Assembly (NCBI GenBank): GCA_963730365.1
Contig: CAVSRM010000011.1
Span: 62,001 to 126,000 of the forward strand
Source of the DNA: Fodinibacter sp963730365
Lineage (GTDB): Bacteria; Actinomycetota; Actinomycetes; Actinomycetales; Dermatophilaceae
Length of the DNA: 64,000 nucleotides
Direction: 5' to 3'
Under the pieces are notes generated by a model. That model saw only the letters and a list, made by a program, of their open reading frames with translations. It did not search any database and was not told the origin of the DNA. Positions within the stretch are counted from its first letter, which is position 1; every line of letters begins with the position of its first letter. A program made the position numbers and the translations under genes. Of the stretch, positions 33,520 through 41,555 are shown piece by piece.

Positions 33520-35838
33520 GTGTCCCTCCCTCTCGCCGACACCCGCCGTGACCCCGGACCGGCCTCCCGCAACTTCACCGTGCGCACCCTCGGGGCGCTG
33601 TCGGCCTCGGTCATCGCCCTGCCGCTCATGGCGACCGGAGCGCAGGCTGCGATCCCGACGCCAAAGCCGACACGGGCTCTCCCGAACGCCCTCGACGCTG
33701 CTCCTCCGTACCAGAAGGGCACCCGTTGCCTGAGCTCGGCGCAGCCTGGTCCGGTGGCGTTCGCGAAGCTGCTCAACGAGACCTACGGAAAGCACGTCTA
33801 CGGCATCCTGCGCACGTGTGCCGCCGAGCACGGCGAGGGACGGGCGCTCGACTGGATGCTCAATGCGAACGACTCAACCTCGCTGGCGCTGGGCAACGCC
33901 CTCACCCGCTGGCTCGCCGCCCCCGACAGCCAGGGCCGCCAGGGCGCGATGGCGCGCCGCTTCGGCATCAACTACATCATCTGGAACCGCCAGATGTGGC
34001 GTGCCTACGACCCCTCCCGCGGCTGGGCCCCCTACTACGGCGTCTCGCCGCACACCGACCACATCCACTTCTCGTTCACCTGGGACGGCGCGTACGCGCG
34101 CAACTCCTGGTGGACCGGAACGGCCGTGACCAACTACCTCACCGGTCCGCTGAGCTCGCCCCCGCCGGCGCCGGCGGTCATGACCGCGAGCGGGTACCCG
34201 TTGCTCAAGCAGGGGGCCACGGGTGCCGACGTGGCGTTGGCGCAGAAGGTGATCGGCACCACTGCGGATGGGTCGTTCGGCCCGTTGACGGCGACAGCGC
34301 TCGCAGCGTGGCAGAAGAGCAACGGGGTGAGTGTCACCAAGGAGCTCGACAACGCCACGTGGACCAAGATGGTCAGTCTCGGAGCCGTGCCGAGCCGCAC
34401 CGCCACGACGTCCACGGACTCGCTCGAGAAGTACGCCGGGACGACGCTGAAGCTCTGGTCGAAGGGCGAGGCGGTGAAGGCGCTGCAGAAGGCGATCGGG
34501 AACCTGGCCGTCGACGGGTCCTACGGTCCGTTGACCGAGGCCCGGGTGAAGGAGTACCAGAAGTCCAAGGGGCTCGCGGTGACCGGCGTGACCGACGCCA
34601 AGGTCTGGGACGCGCTGATGGGCAAGACGACGGCGACCCCGCCGGCCACGACGACGGACTCGCTCGAGAAGTACGCCGGGACGACGCTGCGTCGTGGGTC
34701 GAAGGGGGACGCGGTGAAGGCGTTGCAGAAGGCGGTCGGGAAGCTGACCGTCGACGGGTCCTACGGCCCCGGCACCGAGGCTCGGGTGAAGGAGTACCAG
34801 AAGTCCAAGGGGCTCGCGGTGACCGGCGTGACCGACGCCAAGGTCTGGGACGCGCTGATGGGCAAGACGACGGCGACCCCGCCGGCCACGACGACGGACT
34901 CGCTCGAGAAGTACGCCGGGACGACGCTGCGTCGTGGGTCGAAGGGGGACGCGGTGAAGGCGTTGCAGAAGGCGGTCGGGAAGCTGACCGTCGACGGGTC
35001 CTACGGCCCCGGCACCGAGGCCCGGGTGAAGGAGTACCAGAAGTCCAAGGGGCTCGCGGTGACCGGCGTGACCGACGCCAAGGTCTGGGACGCGCTGATG
35101 GGCAAGACGACGGCAGCACCGGCGCCGAGCACGACGACGACGGACCCGCTGGAGAAGTACTCGTCGTTGACCCTGAAGCTGTGGTCGAAGGGGGAGGCCG
35201 TCAAGGCGCTGCAGAAGGCGATCGGGAAGCTGACCGTCGACGGGTCCTACGGTCCGTTGACCGAGGCCCGGGTGAAGGAGTACCAGAAGTCCAAGGGGCT
35301 CGCGGTGACCGGCGTGACCGACGCCAAGGTCTGGGACGCGCTGATGGGTGGGGGTTCGTCGAGCGGCGGCACGAGCACGACGCCGACGGTGACGAGCAGT
35401 ACCGCCACCGAGTTCACTGCGCACAAGGCCACGACGCTGCGGGTCGGGTCGTCGGGTGCCGCGGTCAAGGCCCTCCAGCGTGGCCTGGGTGGCATCGTCG
35501 TCGATGGCGCGTTCGGCTCGCGGACCCTCGAGGCCGTCCGGGCCTTCCAGACCTCGGCCAAGCTCTCCGTGACCGGGGTCGTCGACGGCAAGACGTGGGA
35601 TGCGCTCGAGCTCCGTGTCCACCCGCTGCACCCCTACTGGGGCACGGTGCTCAAGAGGGGCTCGAGCGGGGCGGCGGTCGTGGCGCTGCAGAAGGCCCTT
35701 CGCACCACGGCCGACGGTGCCTTCGGGCCCAAGACCGAGGCCGCGGTGAAGACGGCCCAGCAGGCGGCCAAGCTCACCCAGACCGGTGTCGTCGGCACCG
35801 TGACCTGGAAGGCCGTCGAGGCCCGCATGACCCGCTGA
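33520..35838 (+). CDS. secreted peptidase-like protein with seven peptidoglycan-binding modules
   Basis: 772-aa exported protein. A twin-Arg-free signal peptide ends near ATGAQA (about residue 43). Residues about 60-205 form an M15/VanY-like fold: H104 and D111 in EHGEGRALDWM and HTDHIHFS (H178, H181, H183), consistent with a zinc site. Seven PG_binding_1 modules follow: one divergent, four in a tandem 240-bp repeat, two more at the C-terminus. Each carries the DGSYGPLTEARVKEYQK-type pattern. The modules should hold it on the wall while the front domain trims peptides; the activity is inferred from fold. Ribosome site GAGGAG, GTG start. Confidence 0.85.
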   Translation: MSLPLADTRRDPGPASRNFTVRTLGALSASVIALPLMATGAQAAIPTPKPTRALPNALDAAPPYQKGTRCLSSAQPGPVAFAKLLNETYGKHVYGILRTCAAEHGEGRALDWMLNANDSTSLALGNALTRWLAAPDSQGRQGAMARRFGINYIIWNRQMWRAYDPSRGWAPYYGVSPHTDHIHFSFTWDGAYARNSWWTGTAVTNYLTGPLSSPPPAPAVMTASGYPLLKQGATGADVALAQKVIGTTADGSFGPLTATALAAWQKSNGVSVTKELDNATWTKMVSLGAVPSRTATTSTDSLEKYAGTTLKLWSKGEAVKALQKAIGNLAVDGSYGPLTEARVKEYQKSKGLAVTGVTDAKVWDALMGKTTATPPATTTDSLEKYAGTTLRRGSKGDAVKALQKAVGKLTVDGSYGPGTEARVKEYQKSKGLAVTGVTDAKVWDALMGKTTATPPATTTDSLEKYAGTTLRRGSKGDAVKALQKAVGKLTVDGSYGPGTEARVKEYQKSKGLAVTGVTDAKVWDALMGKTTAAPAPSTTTTDPLEKYSSLTLKLWSKGEAVKALQKAIGKLTVDGSYGPLTEARVKEYQKSKGLAVTGVTDAKVWDALMGGGSSSGGTSTTPTVTSSTATEFTAHKATTLRVGSSGAAVKALQRGLGGIVVDGAFGSRTLEAVRAFQTSAKLSVTGVVDGKTWDALELRVHPLHPYWGTVLKRGSSGAAVVALQKALRTTADGAFGPKTEAAVKTAQQAAKLTQTGVVGTVTWKAVEARMTR
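34419..35346 (+). repeat. tandem 240-bp repeat coding for peptidoglycan-binding modules
   Basis: Four in-frame copies of an 80-codon unit (module plus Thr/Pro linker). The period is exactly 240 bp for the first three. The units at 34621-34860 and 34861-35100 differ at a single base (34782 T versus 35022 C), including third codon positions, so they arose by very recent duplication or gene conversion. The outer units are more diverged. Confidence 0.95.
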
Positions 35839-35866
35839 TCCCCACAACCCGGATCCGCGCGACACC

Positions 35867-35956
35867 GCACGAAACTCTGCTAGCAGATTCTCGTGCTCCA
35901 TCCACAGGTTGCACTCTGTGGTTGGAGCACCAACTTCTGCTAGCAGAGGTTGGTGC
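35867..35956. repeat. paired-palindrome intergenic element, copy 3
   Basis: TCTGCTAGCAGA cores at 35876-35887 and 35936-35947, 60 bp apart. Left outer arms GCACGA / TCGTGC; the right core sits in a 30-bp near-perfect palindrome (35927-35956). The centre folds as TGCTCCA / TGGAGCA (35894-35929) around TCCACAG / CTGTGGT. It lies between the convergent wall protein gene (+) and the TIGR03089 gene (-). Confidence 0.9.
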
Positions 35957-35968
35957 CGCAGGCGCTGG

Positions 35969-36700
35969 TCAGGCGCACGCGGTGACCCCCTCGGCGGCCA
36001 GCCGCGACTCCAGCGCGGCCTCGCCCGGGTGGCCGCGGGTGAGCACGATGGAGCCGTCGTCGGCGATCACCCGCAGGGCGAGGGCGAGGAAGTCAGCGGT
36101 GTCGCGGGTCGTCGTGTGCACCCGTGGTGCCGCCGCCGACCACGCGGGGAACAGGTCGTCGTATGGCGTGCTGCCCGCTGCGCTGCGCAGTGCGGTGTCG
36201 CCAGGGGCCGGCTCGTCCCAGGACTCGAACACGTCGCCGTGGGTGGCGAGGTCGCGGGCCTCGTCGACCGCGCCCGCCGGCACGGGGACCACGGCGGCTC
36301 GCGCCAGACCGGCGAGCGTGACGAGCACGACGTGCTCCGCGCCGGTCCCCGCGGCACGCGTTGCGTCGTCGGTGACCAGCACGTCCGGCGGGGCACCGGC
36401 ATCCGGCGGCCCGACCTCGACGCACCCGCCCACCGACCAGACCGCGAACGCCCAGTAGAGGGTGCGCCAGTGCGGTGGCAGGTCGAGGTGGACGACCGTC
36501 CCCGGCCCGACGTCGAGGTCCTCCTGCATGAGGTTGGCCGCTTTGGCCACCCAGTTGGCCAGGACCCGCGCCGACAGCTCGATCCGCTCGCCCTGCGTGG
36601 CCCCGTCGGTGTCGTCGTAGACCGTGATCCGCGGCCGTCCCGGGTCGGAGGAGGCCACGCGGCGCAGCAGTGCCGATGGGGACTGCGGCGAGGTGCTCAT
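35969..36700 (-). CDS. TIGR03089 family protein
   Basis: 243-aa actinobacterial protein related to the N-terminal part of AMP-binding (acyl-CoA synthetase-like) enzymes but too short to be one. The signature stretch is RVLANWVAKAANLMQEDLDV, then GTVVHLDLPPHWRTLYW and a VTDDA loop. The P-loop-like adenylation motif and C-terminal domain of true ligases are missing, so catalysis is doubtful. Members often sit near LCP and envelope genes. ATG 36700 lies 6 nt after TAGGGT. Function unknown. Confidence 0.82.
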   Translation of the reverse strand: MSTSPQSPSALLRRVASSDPGRPRITVYDDTDGATQGERIELSARVLANWVAKAANLMQEDLDVGPGTVVHLDLPPHWRTLYWAFAVWSVGGCVEVGPPDAGAPPDVLVTDDATRAAGTGAEHVVLVTLAGLARAAVVPVPAGAVDEARDLATHGDVFESWDEPAPGDTALRSAAGSTPYDDLFPAWSAAAPRVHTTTRDTADFLALALRVIADDGSIVLTRGHPGEAALESRLAAEGVTACA

Positions 36701-36770
36701 CGTCGGACCCTAGCAACGAGGAGCGGGAGGGTGGGCCGGGCCGCGTCCCCTCGGCACTAGGCTCCTGCGC
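36701..36770. promoter_or_regulatory. divergent leaderless promoters, TIGR03089 gene / tagD
   Basis: Minus-strand TAGGGT (36712-36707) is 6 nt before the TIGR03089 ATG. Plus-strand TAGGCT (36758-36763) is 7 nt before the tagD ATG. Both fit leaderless starts. Confidence 0.55.
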
Positions 36771-37175
36771 ATGGCTCAGCGCACCGTGATCACGTTCGGA
36801 ACCTTCGACGTCTTCCACGTCGGGCACATCCGGGTGCTCCAGCGCGCCGCGGAGCTGGGCGACAGGCTCGTCGTCGGGGTCTCCGCCGACGCCCTCAACA
36901 TCGCGAAGAAGGGTCGGCCGCCGGTCTACACCCAGGACGAGCGGATGGAGATCGTCTCGAGCCTGCGCTGCGTCGACGGGGTGTTCGTCGAGGAGTCCCT
37001 CGAGCAGAAGCGCGACTACATCGTCGAGCAGGGTGCGGACGTGCTCGTCATGGGGGATGACTGGGCGGGCAAGTTCGACTGGGTGTCCGACGTCTGCGAG
37101 GTCGTCTACCTGCCGCGCACGCCGTCGGTGTCGACGACGGGCATCATCGAGCACATCGCCAGCCTGGGGTCGTGA
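36771..37175 (+). CDS. tagD: glycerol-3-phosphate cytidylyltransferase
   Basis: 134-aa nucleotidyltransferase of the TagD type, making CDP-glycerol from CTP and sn-glycerol 3-phosphate. Motifs are TFGTFDVFHVGH (the HxGH active site), KKGRPPVYTQDERMEIV, GDDWAGKFDW and SVSTTGII, all in register with TagD, and the length matches. It would feed the TagF-like polymerase at 11-15 kb. Its stop overlaps the next GTG (GTGA), coupling it to a GT-C-like membrane protein. The related ethanolamine-phosphate specificity cannot be fully excluded. Confidence 0.88.
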   Translation: MAQRTVITFGTFDVFHVGHIRVLQRAAELGDRLVVGVSADALNIAKKGRPPVYTQDERMEIVSSLRCVDGVFVEESLEQKRDYIVEQGADVLVMGDDWAGKFDWVSDVCEVVYLPRTPSVSTTGIIEHIASLGS

Positions 37176-39229
37176 AGGCGGGCCGCGTCCTACCCGCGAT
37201 CACCGTCGGCGCGGGCCTGTGGGTCGTGCTGGTCAGTGCCGCTGGGGCGGCCATGTCCTGGCTCGGCTGGTGGACGCCGTATGTCGCCTGGCCGGTCGCC
37301 CTGGTGCTGGCGGCGCTCAGCGCGTGGTGCGTCCGGGCGGTTCCGGCGGTCCGCGGCGCGGGACCGGCATCAGCGGGGGTGCTCGTGCTGGTCGTCGCGG
37401 TCTTCACGGTGTGGGTCGGGGCCACGCACTCCGAACAGGTCCTTCCTCGGCGCGACGCGGCGAGCAACGTCCAGGCTGCGGTCTCTCTCGCGACGACGGG
37501 CCAGCGGGTGGTCTCGGTCGACCCGGAGTCGCTGGGCGGGTCGGCGGTGCTCGACGACCGGGTCACGCTGGGCAGCCCGGCGTTCTACGCGGAGGGGTCG
37601 AGCCGGGAGCCTTCCGTGCAGCCGCAGTTCGTCATCGGGCCCGCGGTCGTCTACTCGTTCGGCTGGTGGCTCGGTGGTGGCACCGCGGCGATGCTTGTTC
37701 CCGCGCTGGCGATGGGCCTGGCGTTGTTGGCCCTGGGTCTGCTCACCGCTCGGGTGGTCGGGGCCTGGTGGGGTGTCGTCGCGGCCGCCCTCGTGGCGGT
37801 GGTCTTCCCGGTGGTGCACACGGCCCGGGCGACCTACTCCGAGCCGCTGGCGATGCTCACCGTCGCGGGCGGCCTGCTGGCCCTCACCCTGGTCGCGGGG
37901 GTGAAGCGGGCCGACGAGGGCGTCACACCTGACGTGCTGGCCCGGATCGCCCTGGTGGCCGGTGTGCTCCTGGGCGGCACCGGTTTCGTCCGCGTCGACG
38001 CCCTCCGCGAGGTCGTGCTCGTGGTGCCGGTCCTTTGCCTGGGCGCAGCGCTCGGCAGCCGGTGGGTGCGGCCCCTGGCGACCGGGCTCGGCATCTCGCT
38101 GGCCGCCGCTGCGCTGGCCGCGGTCGCGCTGTCCTACCGCTACCTCGGAGACATCGCGGACAGCTTGGTGCCCCTGGTCGCGCTGGCGGTTCTCGTCTGT
38201 GGCGTGTGCGGGGGGCTGCTCGTGCTGTGGGACCGCGGTCACCGGATGCCGGAAAGGGTCGCCGTTGCGCTGCCGAATGCCGTGGCCGCGGTGACCGTCC
38301 TCCTGGGGCTCTACCTCGCGAGCCGGCCGCTGTGGCAGGTGGTGCGGCAGGACCCGAACGACCCCGGTGCGCGCTACGTGGCGGGGATGCAGGCCCGTCA
38401 AGGACTGGCCATCGACGGCGGGCGAACCTACGCCGAGCACACCGTGACGTGGCTGGCCTGGTACGTGGGTCCGGTGGCGCTGCTCGTCGCGCTCGTGGCG
38501 TTGGCGGCGCTGCTGCGCCATGCCGTTCTGCGGCTGGGCGCCGGTGAGCTGCCGGCCTGGCTCCCCGCACTGGTGGTCGCCGGCGGGTCGACGCTGCTGA
38601 CGCTCCTGAGGCCGGGGATCACGCCCGACCATCCGTGGGCCGACCGCCGCCTGCTCATCGCGCTGCCCCTCGTCGTCATGCTCGACGTCGTCGCCGCGGC
38701 CTGGATCACGTCACGGGCACGGGCCCGCGGCCAGGCCACCGCGGCAAGGGTTCTGGCAGCCGTCCTCGTCCTGGCGGTGGCTGGGCCGGCGGCCGTGGCC
38801 ACCTGGCCGCACCGAGCGGGTGGCGTCGAGCGCGGTTCGCTCGCCGCGGCCGGCCGGGTGTGCGACTCCCTGGCACCGGACGACGTCGTCCTCATGGTGG
38901 ACTCGCGGTCGGCGAACGAGTGGACGCAGGTGGTCCGCGGCATGTGTGGCGTTCCGAGCCTGGCGGCGGTCTCTGCGGTGCGACGCGACCCCACGGCGTT
39001 GCGCGCCCTCGTCGACGACGTGGAGGCCGCCGTGTCGGCGTCGGGGGGGCGCCTGGTGCTCCTCGCCGCGGACTCGTCCGAGGCGCTGGATGGTCTGGGT
39101 GTCGCGGCCGATCCGGTCGTCGACGTCATCGTGCAGGAGGACCAGCACGTCCTCGAGCGGCGACCCGACGGCACCGATCCGTTGCCGATCCGCGTCTGGC
39201 TGGCACCGGTGGGACCGTCGGATCCCTGA
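37172..39229 (+). CDS. polytopic membrane protein, GT-C glycosyltransferase-like
   Basis: 685-aa protein with about 12-14 transmembrane helices and a first extracytoplasmic loop containing THSEQVLPRRDAASNVQAA. Later come an acid-containing loop (GRTYAEHTVTWLAWYVG) and a soluble C-terminal domain of about 150 residues (DDVVLMVDSRSANEWTQVV). The topology and loop-1 acidic/Arg pattern recall GT-C enzymes that use polyprenyl-phosphate sugars outside the cell. I do not recognise a specific family. The overlap with tagD suggests envelope polymer decoration. Confidence 0.75.
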   Translation: MKAGRVLPAITVGAGLWVVLVSAAGAAMSWLGWWTPYVAWPVALVLAALSAWCVRAVPAVRGAGPASAGVLVLVVAVFTVWVGATHSEQVLPRRDAASNVQAAVSLATTGQRVVSVDPESLGGSAVLDDRVTLGSPAFYAEGSSREPSVQPQFVIGPAVVYSFGWWLGGGTAAMLVPALAMGLALLALGLLTARVVGAWWGVVAAALVAVVFPVVHTARATYSEPLAMLTVAGGLLALTLVAGVKRADEGVTPDVLARIALVAGVLLGGTGFVRVDALREVVLVVPVLCLGAALGSRWVRPLATGLGISLAAAALAAVALSYRYLGDIADSLVPLVALAVLVCGVCGGLLVLWDRGHRMPERVAVALPNAVAAVTVLLGLYLASRPLWQVVRQDPNDPGARYVAGMQARQGLAIDGGRTYAEHTVTWLAWYVGPVALLVALVALAALLRHAVLRLGAGELPAWLPALVVAGGSTLLTLLRPGITPDHPWADRRLLIALPLVVMLDVVAAAWITSRARARGQATAARVLAAVLVLAVAGPAAVATWPHRAGGVERGSLAAAGRVCDSLAPDDVVLMVDSRSANEWTQVVRGMCGVPSLAAVSAVRRDPTALRALVDDVEAAVSASGGRLVLLAADSSEALDGLGVAADPVVDVIVQEDQHVLERRPDGTDPLPIRVWLAPVGPSDP

Positions 39230-39242
39230 CCGGCCCGCTCGC

Positions 39243-40040
39243 TCAGCGTTCGGCGAAGGTGTCGCGGACCCGTCGCTGCACCGCGGAACACGTCACGTGG
39301 TCGACGGCCACGACCACACCGGGTCTGGTCGACCGCGGGCCATAGGCCGTGCCGTCCGGGTGGCCCACGGCGCCGCCGGCCTCGAGCACCATCAGCGCAC
39401 CCGGAGCGTGGTCCCACGGGTTCGAGCGGCTGTAGACGATGTAGTCCGCGTCGCCTGCGATGACGTGCGGGTAGTCGACGCCGCAGCAGACCCACGAGAG
39501 CCCCATCGGGCCCATCCCGTCGAGGGCATGCCCCTTCAGGGACCAGATCGACGTCACTCCCGCAGGCTCCCGGCCGGGGGCCACGGGGGTGGTGTGCACC
39601 CTCGTCCCGTTCCGCCAGGTGCCGGCACCTCGTTCGGCGACAACGGCCACCTCGTGCTCGGGCTGCCAGATCCAGCCGCGCACCGTCTCGCCGCCGAGCG
39701 TCTCGGCGACCATCACCGCGTGGTCGGGGGAGCCGTGCACGAAGTTCTTCGTGCCGTCGACGGGGTCGACGGTGAACGCGTGGTCGGCCGAGAGGTAGCG
39801 GTCCATGAGGGTGTGGTCGGCCGCGTGGGCCTCCTCGCCGAGCACCACGGCATCCGGGTAGGCGGCGGTCAACCGGTCGGTGATGAGCACCTCGGCCTCG
39901 CGGTCGGCGACGGTGACGAGGTCACCGGGGTTCTTCTCCATCACCTCGCCGGCGGCCAACGACCTGAACCGGGGGGTGATCACATCTGCGGCGACCTCGC
40001 GCATGAGGTCGAGGACCGCGTCAGTCGACAGGCCGGGCAT
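39243..40040 (-). CDS. inositol monophosphatase family protein
   Basis: 265-aa metal-dependent phosphatase of the IMPase/HisN/SuhB family. Metal-ligand motifs are GEEAH (first Glu), DPVDGTKNFVHGSP and WDHAPGALMVLEAGG (Asp and helix). In actinobacteria such proteins act as histidinol-phosphatase or on inositol and sugar phosphates; DPVDGTKNF with downstream WSLKGHALDGM leaves both open. It is convergent with the membrane protein gene with only 13 bp between stops. No clear hexamer precedes its start at 40040. Confidence 0.9.
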   Translation of the reverse strand: MPGLSTDAVLDLMREVAADVITPRFRSLAAGEVMEKNPGDLVTVADREAEVLITDRLTAAYPDAVVLGEEAHAADHTLMDRYLSADHAFTVDPVDGTKNFVHGSPDHAVMVAETLGGETVRGWIWQPEHEVAVVAERGAGTWRNGTRVHTTPVAPGREPAGVTSIWSLKGHALDGMGPMGLSWVCCGVDYPHVIAGDADYIVYSRSNPWDHAPGALMVLEAGGAVGHPDGTAYGPRSTRPGVVVAVDHVTCSAVQRRVRDTFAER

Positions 40041-40112
40041 GGCTCAACGATCGCACACCGGGAGCGGTGCGCGGGACGCGCCGCGAGCACGGCCGGCGCA
40101 GACGGGGCCGCG

Positions 40113-40535
40113 TCACCCGATCTGGCCGTATGCCGTGCTGGGGGTGAGGGTGACGACGCACCGCCGTTCGGCCACCATCGCGGCGCGGAACTCGTCCCAG
40201 TCGGGGTGCTCGCCGCTCACCTGCCGGTAGATCTCGACGAGTGTGTCGGCCACCGCGTCGTGCGGGGACTCGGTCACGCCGCTGACCGCGGCGGTCCCGT
40301 CGAGGACGACGTATCGCCAGAACGAGTCGTCGGTGACGTGCAGGGCCGCACGCGGGTCCCGACGAAGGTTGCGGGTCTTCGCGCGGTCGTCGGTGACGCT
40401 GATGAGCGGTGACCCGTCGGGGGAGGTGGCAAAGACGATGTTGGACAGCTGCGGGCGACCGTCGCGGCGGATCGTCGTGAGCACCCCCTTATGGCGGGCG
40501 TGCGCGAACTCCAAGGCGGCGGTCAGGTCGGTCAC
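40113..40535 (-). CDS. PPOX-class F420-dependent oxidoreductase
   Basis: 140-aa split beta-barrel flavin/F420-binding protein. The strands KGVLTTIRRDGRPQLSNIVF, SVTDDRAKTRNLRRDP and FWRYVVLDGTAAV match the actinobacterial F420-dependent PPOX class (deazaflavin reductases). With fbiA and fbiB in the window the cofactor is made here. The substrate is unknown. The GTG start lies 7 nt after a TAGCGT hexamer on its strand (40548-40543), suggesting a leaderless mRNA. Confidence 0.88.
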   Translation of the reverse strand: MTDLTAALEFAHARHKGVLTTIRRDGRPQLSNIVFATSPDGSPLISVTDDRAKTRNLRRDPRAALHVTDDSFWRYVVLDGTAAVSGVTESPHDAVADTLVEIYRQVSGEHPDWDEFRAAMVAERRCVVTLTPSTAYGQIG

Positions 40536-40542
40536 ACCGTCG

Positions 40543-40548
40543 ACGCTA
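40543..40548 (-). promoter_or_regulatory. -10 hexamer for the PPOX gene (leaderless)
   Basis: TAGCGT on the minus strand, 7 nt before GTG 40535. Confidence 0.4.
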
Positions 40549-40580
40549 CCCGAGCGGGTTCGTGCCGGGCTCCCGTCCGG

Positions 40581-41003
40581 TCAGGTGGTGGTCGGCCGGA
40601 TCCCGGGGCCGGGTTGCCCCGCGATCGAGCGGGGCTCGTCGAGCGGGTGTCCGTCGGCACAGCGCAGGTGCACCTCGGCCGTGGCCCCGCATCCGCGGTG
40701 GACGAACTCGATCGGAGGGCCTTCGGGCCCGGCGAGGTGGCGGTCGCCCCACTGCGCGATCGCGACCATCACGGGGAAGAGGGCGAACCCCTTCTCGGTG
40801 AGCCGGTACTCGTGACGCTCCCGCTGGCCCGGGTCACGGTAGGGCTCGCGTCGCAGCACGTCCTGCTCGACGAGCAGGGTCAACCGGTCGGTGAGGACCT
40901 GTCGGGGGATGCCGGTGTGGCGCCGCATGTCATCGAAGCGCCGGATGCCGTTGAACACCTCCCGGAGCACGACGAAGGTCCACCGTTCGCCGAGGATGTC
41001 CAT
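40581..41003 (-). CDS. HxlR family transcriptional regulator, N-terminus apparently out of frame
   Basis: 140-aa winged-helix regulator from the first usable start. DILGERWTFVVLREVFNGIRRFDDM and GIPRQVLTDRLTLLVEQ, then YRLTEKGFAL, are diagnostic. The conserved family start NCTIGRAMDIL is present in frame upstream (Cys codon 41021-41019), yet no ATG, GTG or TTG lies between it and the in-frame stop at about 41108. A likely start, ATG at 41062, is in another frame and needs a 1-nt correction. So the real protein is probably about 153 residues, with the cysteine used for redox or aldehyde sensing in some members. Confidence 0.75.
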   Translation of the reverse strand: MDILGERWTFVVLREVFNGIRRFDDMRRHTGIPRQVLTDRLTLLVEQDVLRREPYRDPGQRERHEYRLTEKGFALFPVMVAIAQWGDRHLAGPEGPPIEFVHRGCGATAEVHLRCADGHPLDEPRSIAGQPGPGIRPTTT

Positions 41004-41101
41004 GGCCCGGCCGATGGTGCAGTTGGCGGGCCTGGGCCAGTCCCGGCCAGGGCGACCCGCATCACCTCGGATTTCTCGACGGGCTCGGGCAGCTGGAGGC
41101 G

Positions 41102-41494
41102 ATGGTCACCGGTCAGATGCCGCCGCCCCCGGTGATGTCCACGCTCGGGATGACCGACTTCCGGCCCGAGGCGGGCCGGGTCGTCGTCGAGATGCCGGCC
41201 GCCCAGTTCCACTACAACCCGCTCGGTGGTGTTCACGGCGGGGTGCTCTCGACGCTGCTCGACACCGCGGCGGCGTGCGCGGTGCACTCGACCCTGGCAG
41301 TGGGGGAGCGGTACACCTCGCACGACCTCACGGTGAAGTTCCTGCGCGCGGTCACCGTCGACTCGGGCCTACTGACCTGCGAAGGGACCGTCATCCAGCG
41401 AGGGCGCCGCACCGCGCTCGCGCAGGCGCAGCTCACCGACGAGCAGGGACGGCTCGTGGCACACGCCACGAGCACCTGCATGATCTTCGCCTGA
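41102..41494 (+). CDS. PaaI family thioesterase
   Basis: 130-aa hotdog-fold thioesterase hydrolysing acyl- or aryl-CoA. The active-site region HYNPLGGVHGGVLSTLLDTAAAC contains the usual HGG...D arrangement, and YTSHDLTVKFLRAV and GRRTALAQAQL complete the fold. Codons before ATG 41102 (GLGQLEAM) also resemble family N-termini, but no start codon is found upstream, so the 5' limit is uncertain. It is divergent from the HxlR gene, with the N-terminal coding potential of both overlapping. The regulator may control it. Confidence 0.85.
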   Translation: MVTGQMPPPPVMSTLGMTDFRPEAGRVVVEMPAAQFHYNPLGGVHGGVLSTLLDTAAACAVHSTLAVGERYTSHDLTVKFLRAVTVDSGLLTCEGTVIQRGRRTALAQAQLTDEQGRLVAHATSTCMIFA

Positions 41495-41542
41495 CCTCGT
41501 CGAACCCTGTTCCCCCACAGGGTTCCCCGGGCTCGGCGCGGG

Positions 41543-41548
41543 TATCTT
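41543..41548 (+). promoter_or_regulatory. -10 hexamer for topoisomerase IB (leaderless)
   Basis: TATCTT, 7 nt before ATG 41556. Confidence 0.5.
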
Positions 41549-41555
41549 CTGCGCC

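Noticed and set aside
34419..35346. CRISPR-like array
   Set aside because: The repeats are 240 bp, contiguous and in-frame coding; there are no spacers or cas genes.
33726..36458. Very long frames on both strands across the peptidoglycan-binding gene
   Set aside because: They follow from the 240-bp repeat and high G+C; only the 33520 frame has a signal peptide, ribosome site and recognisable modules.
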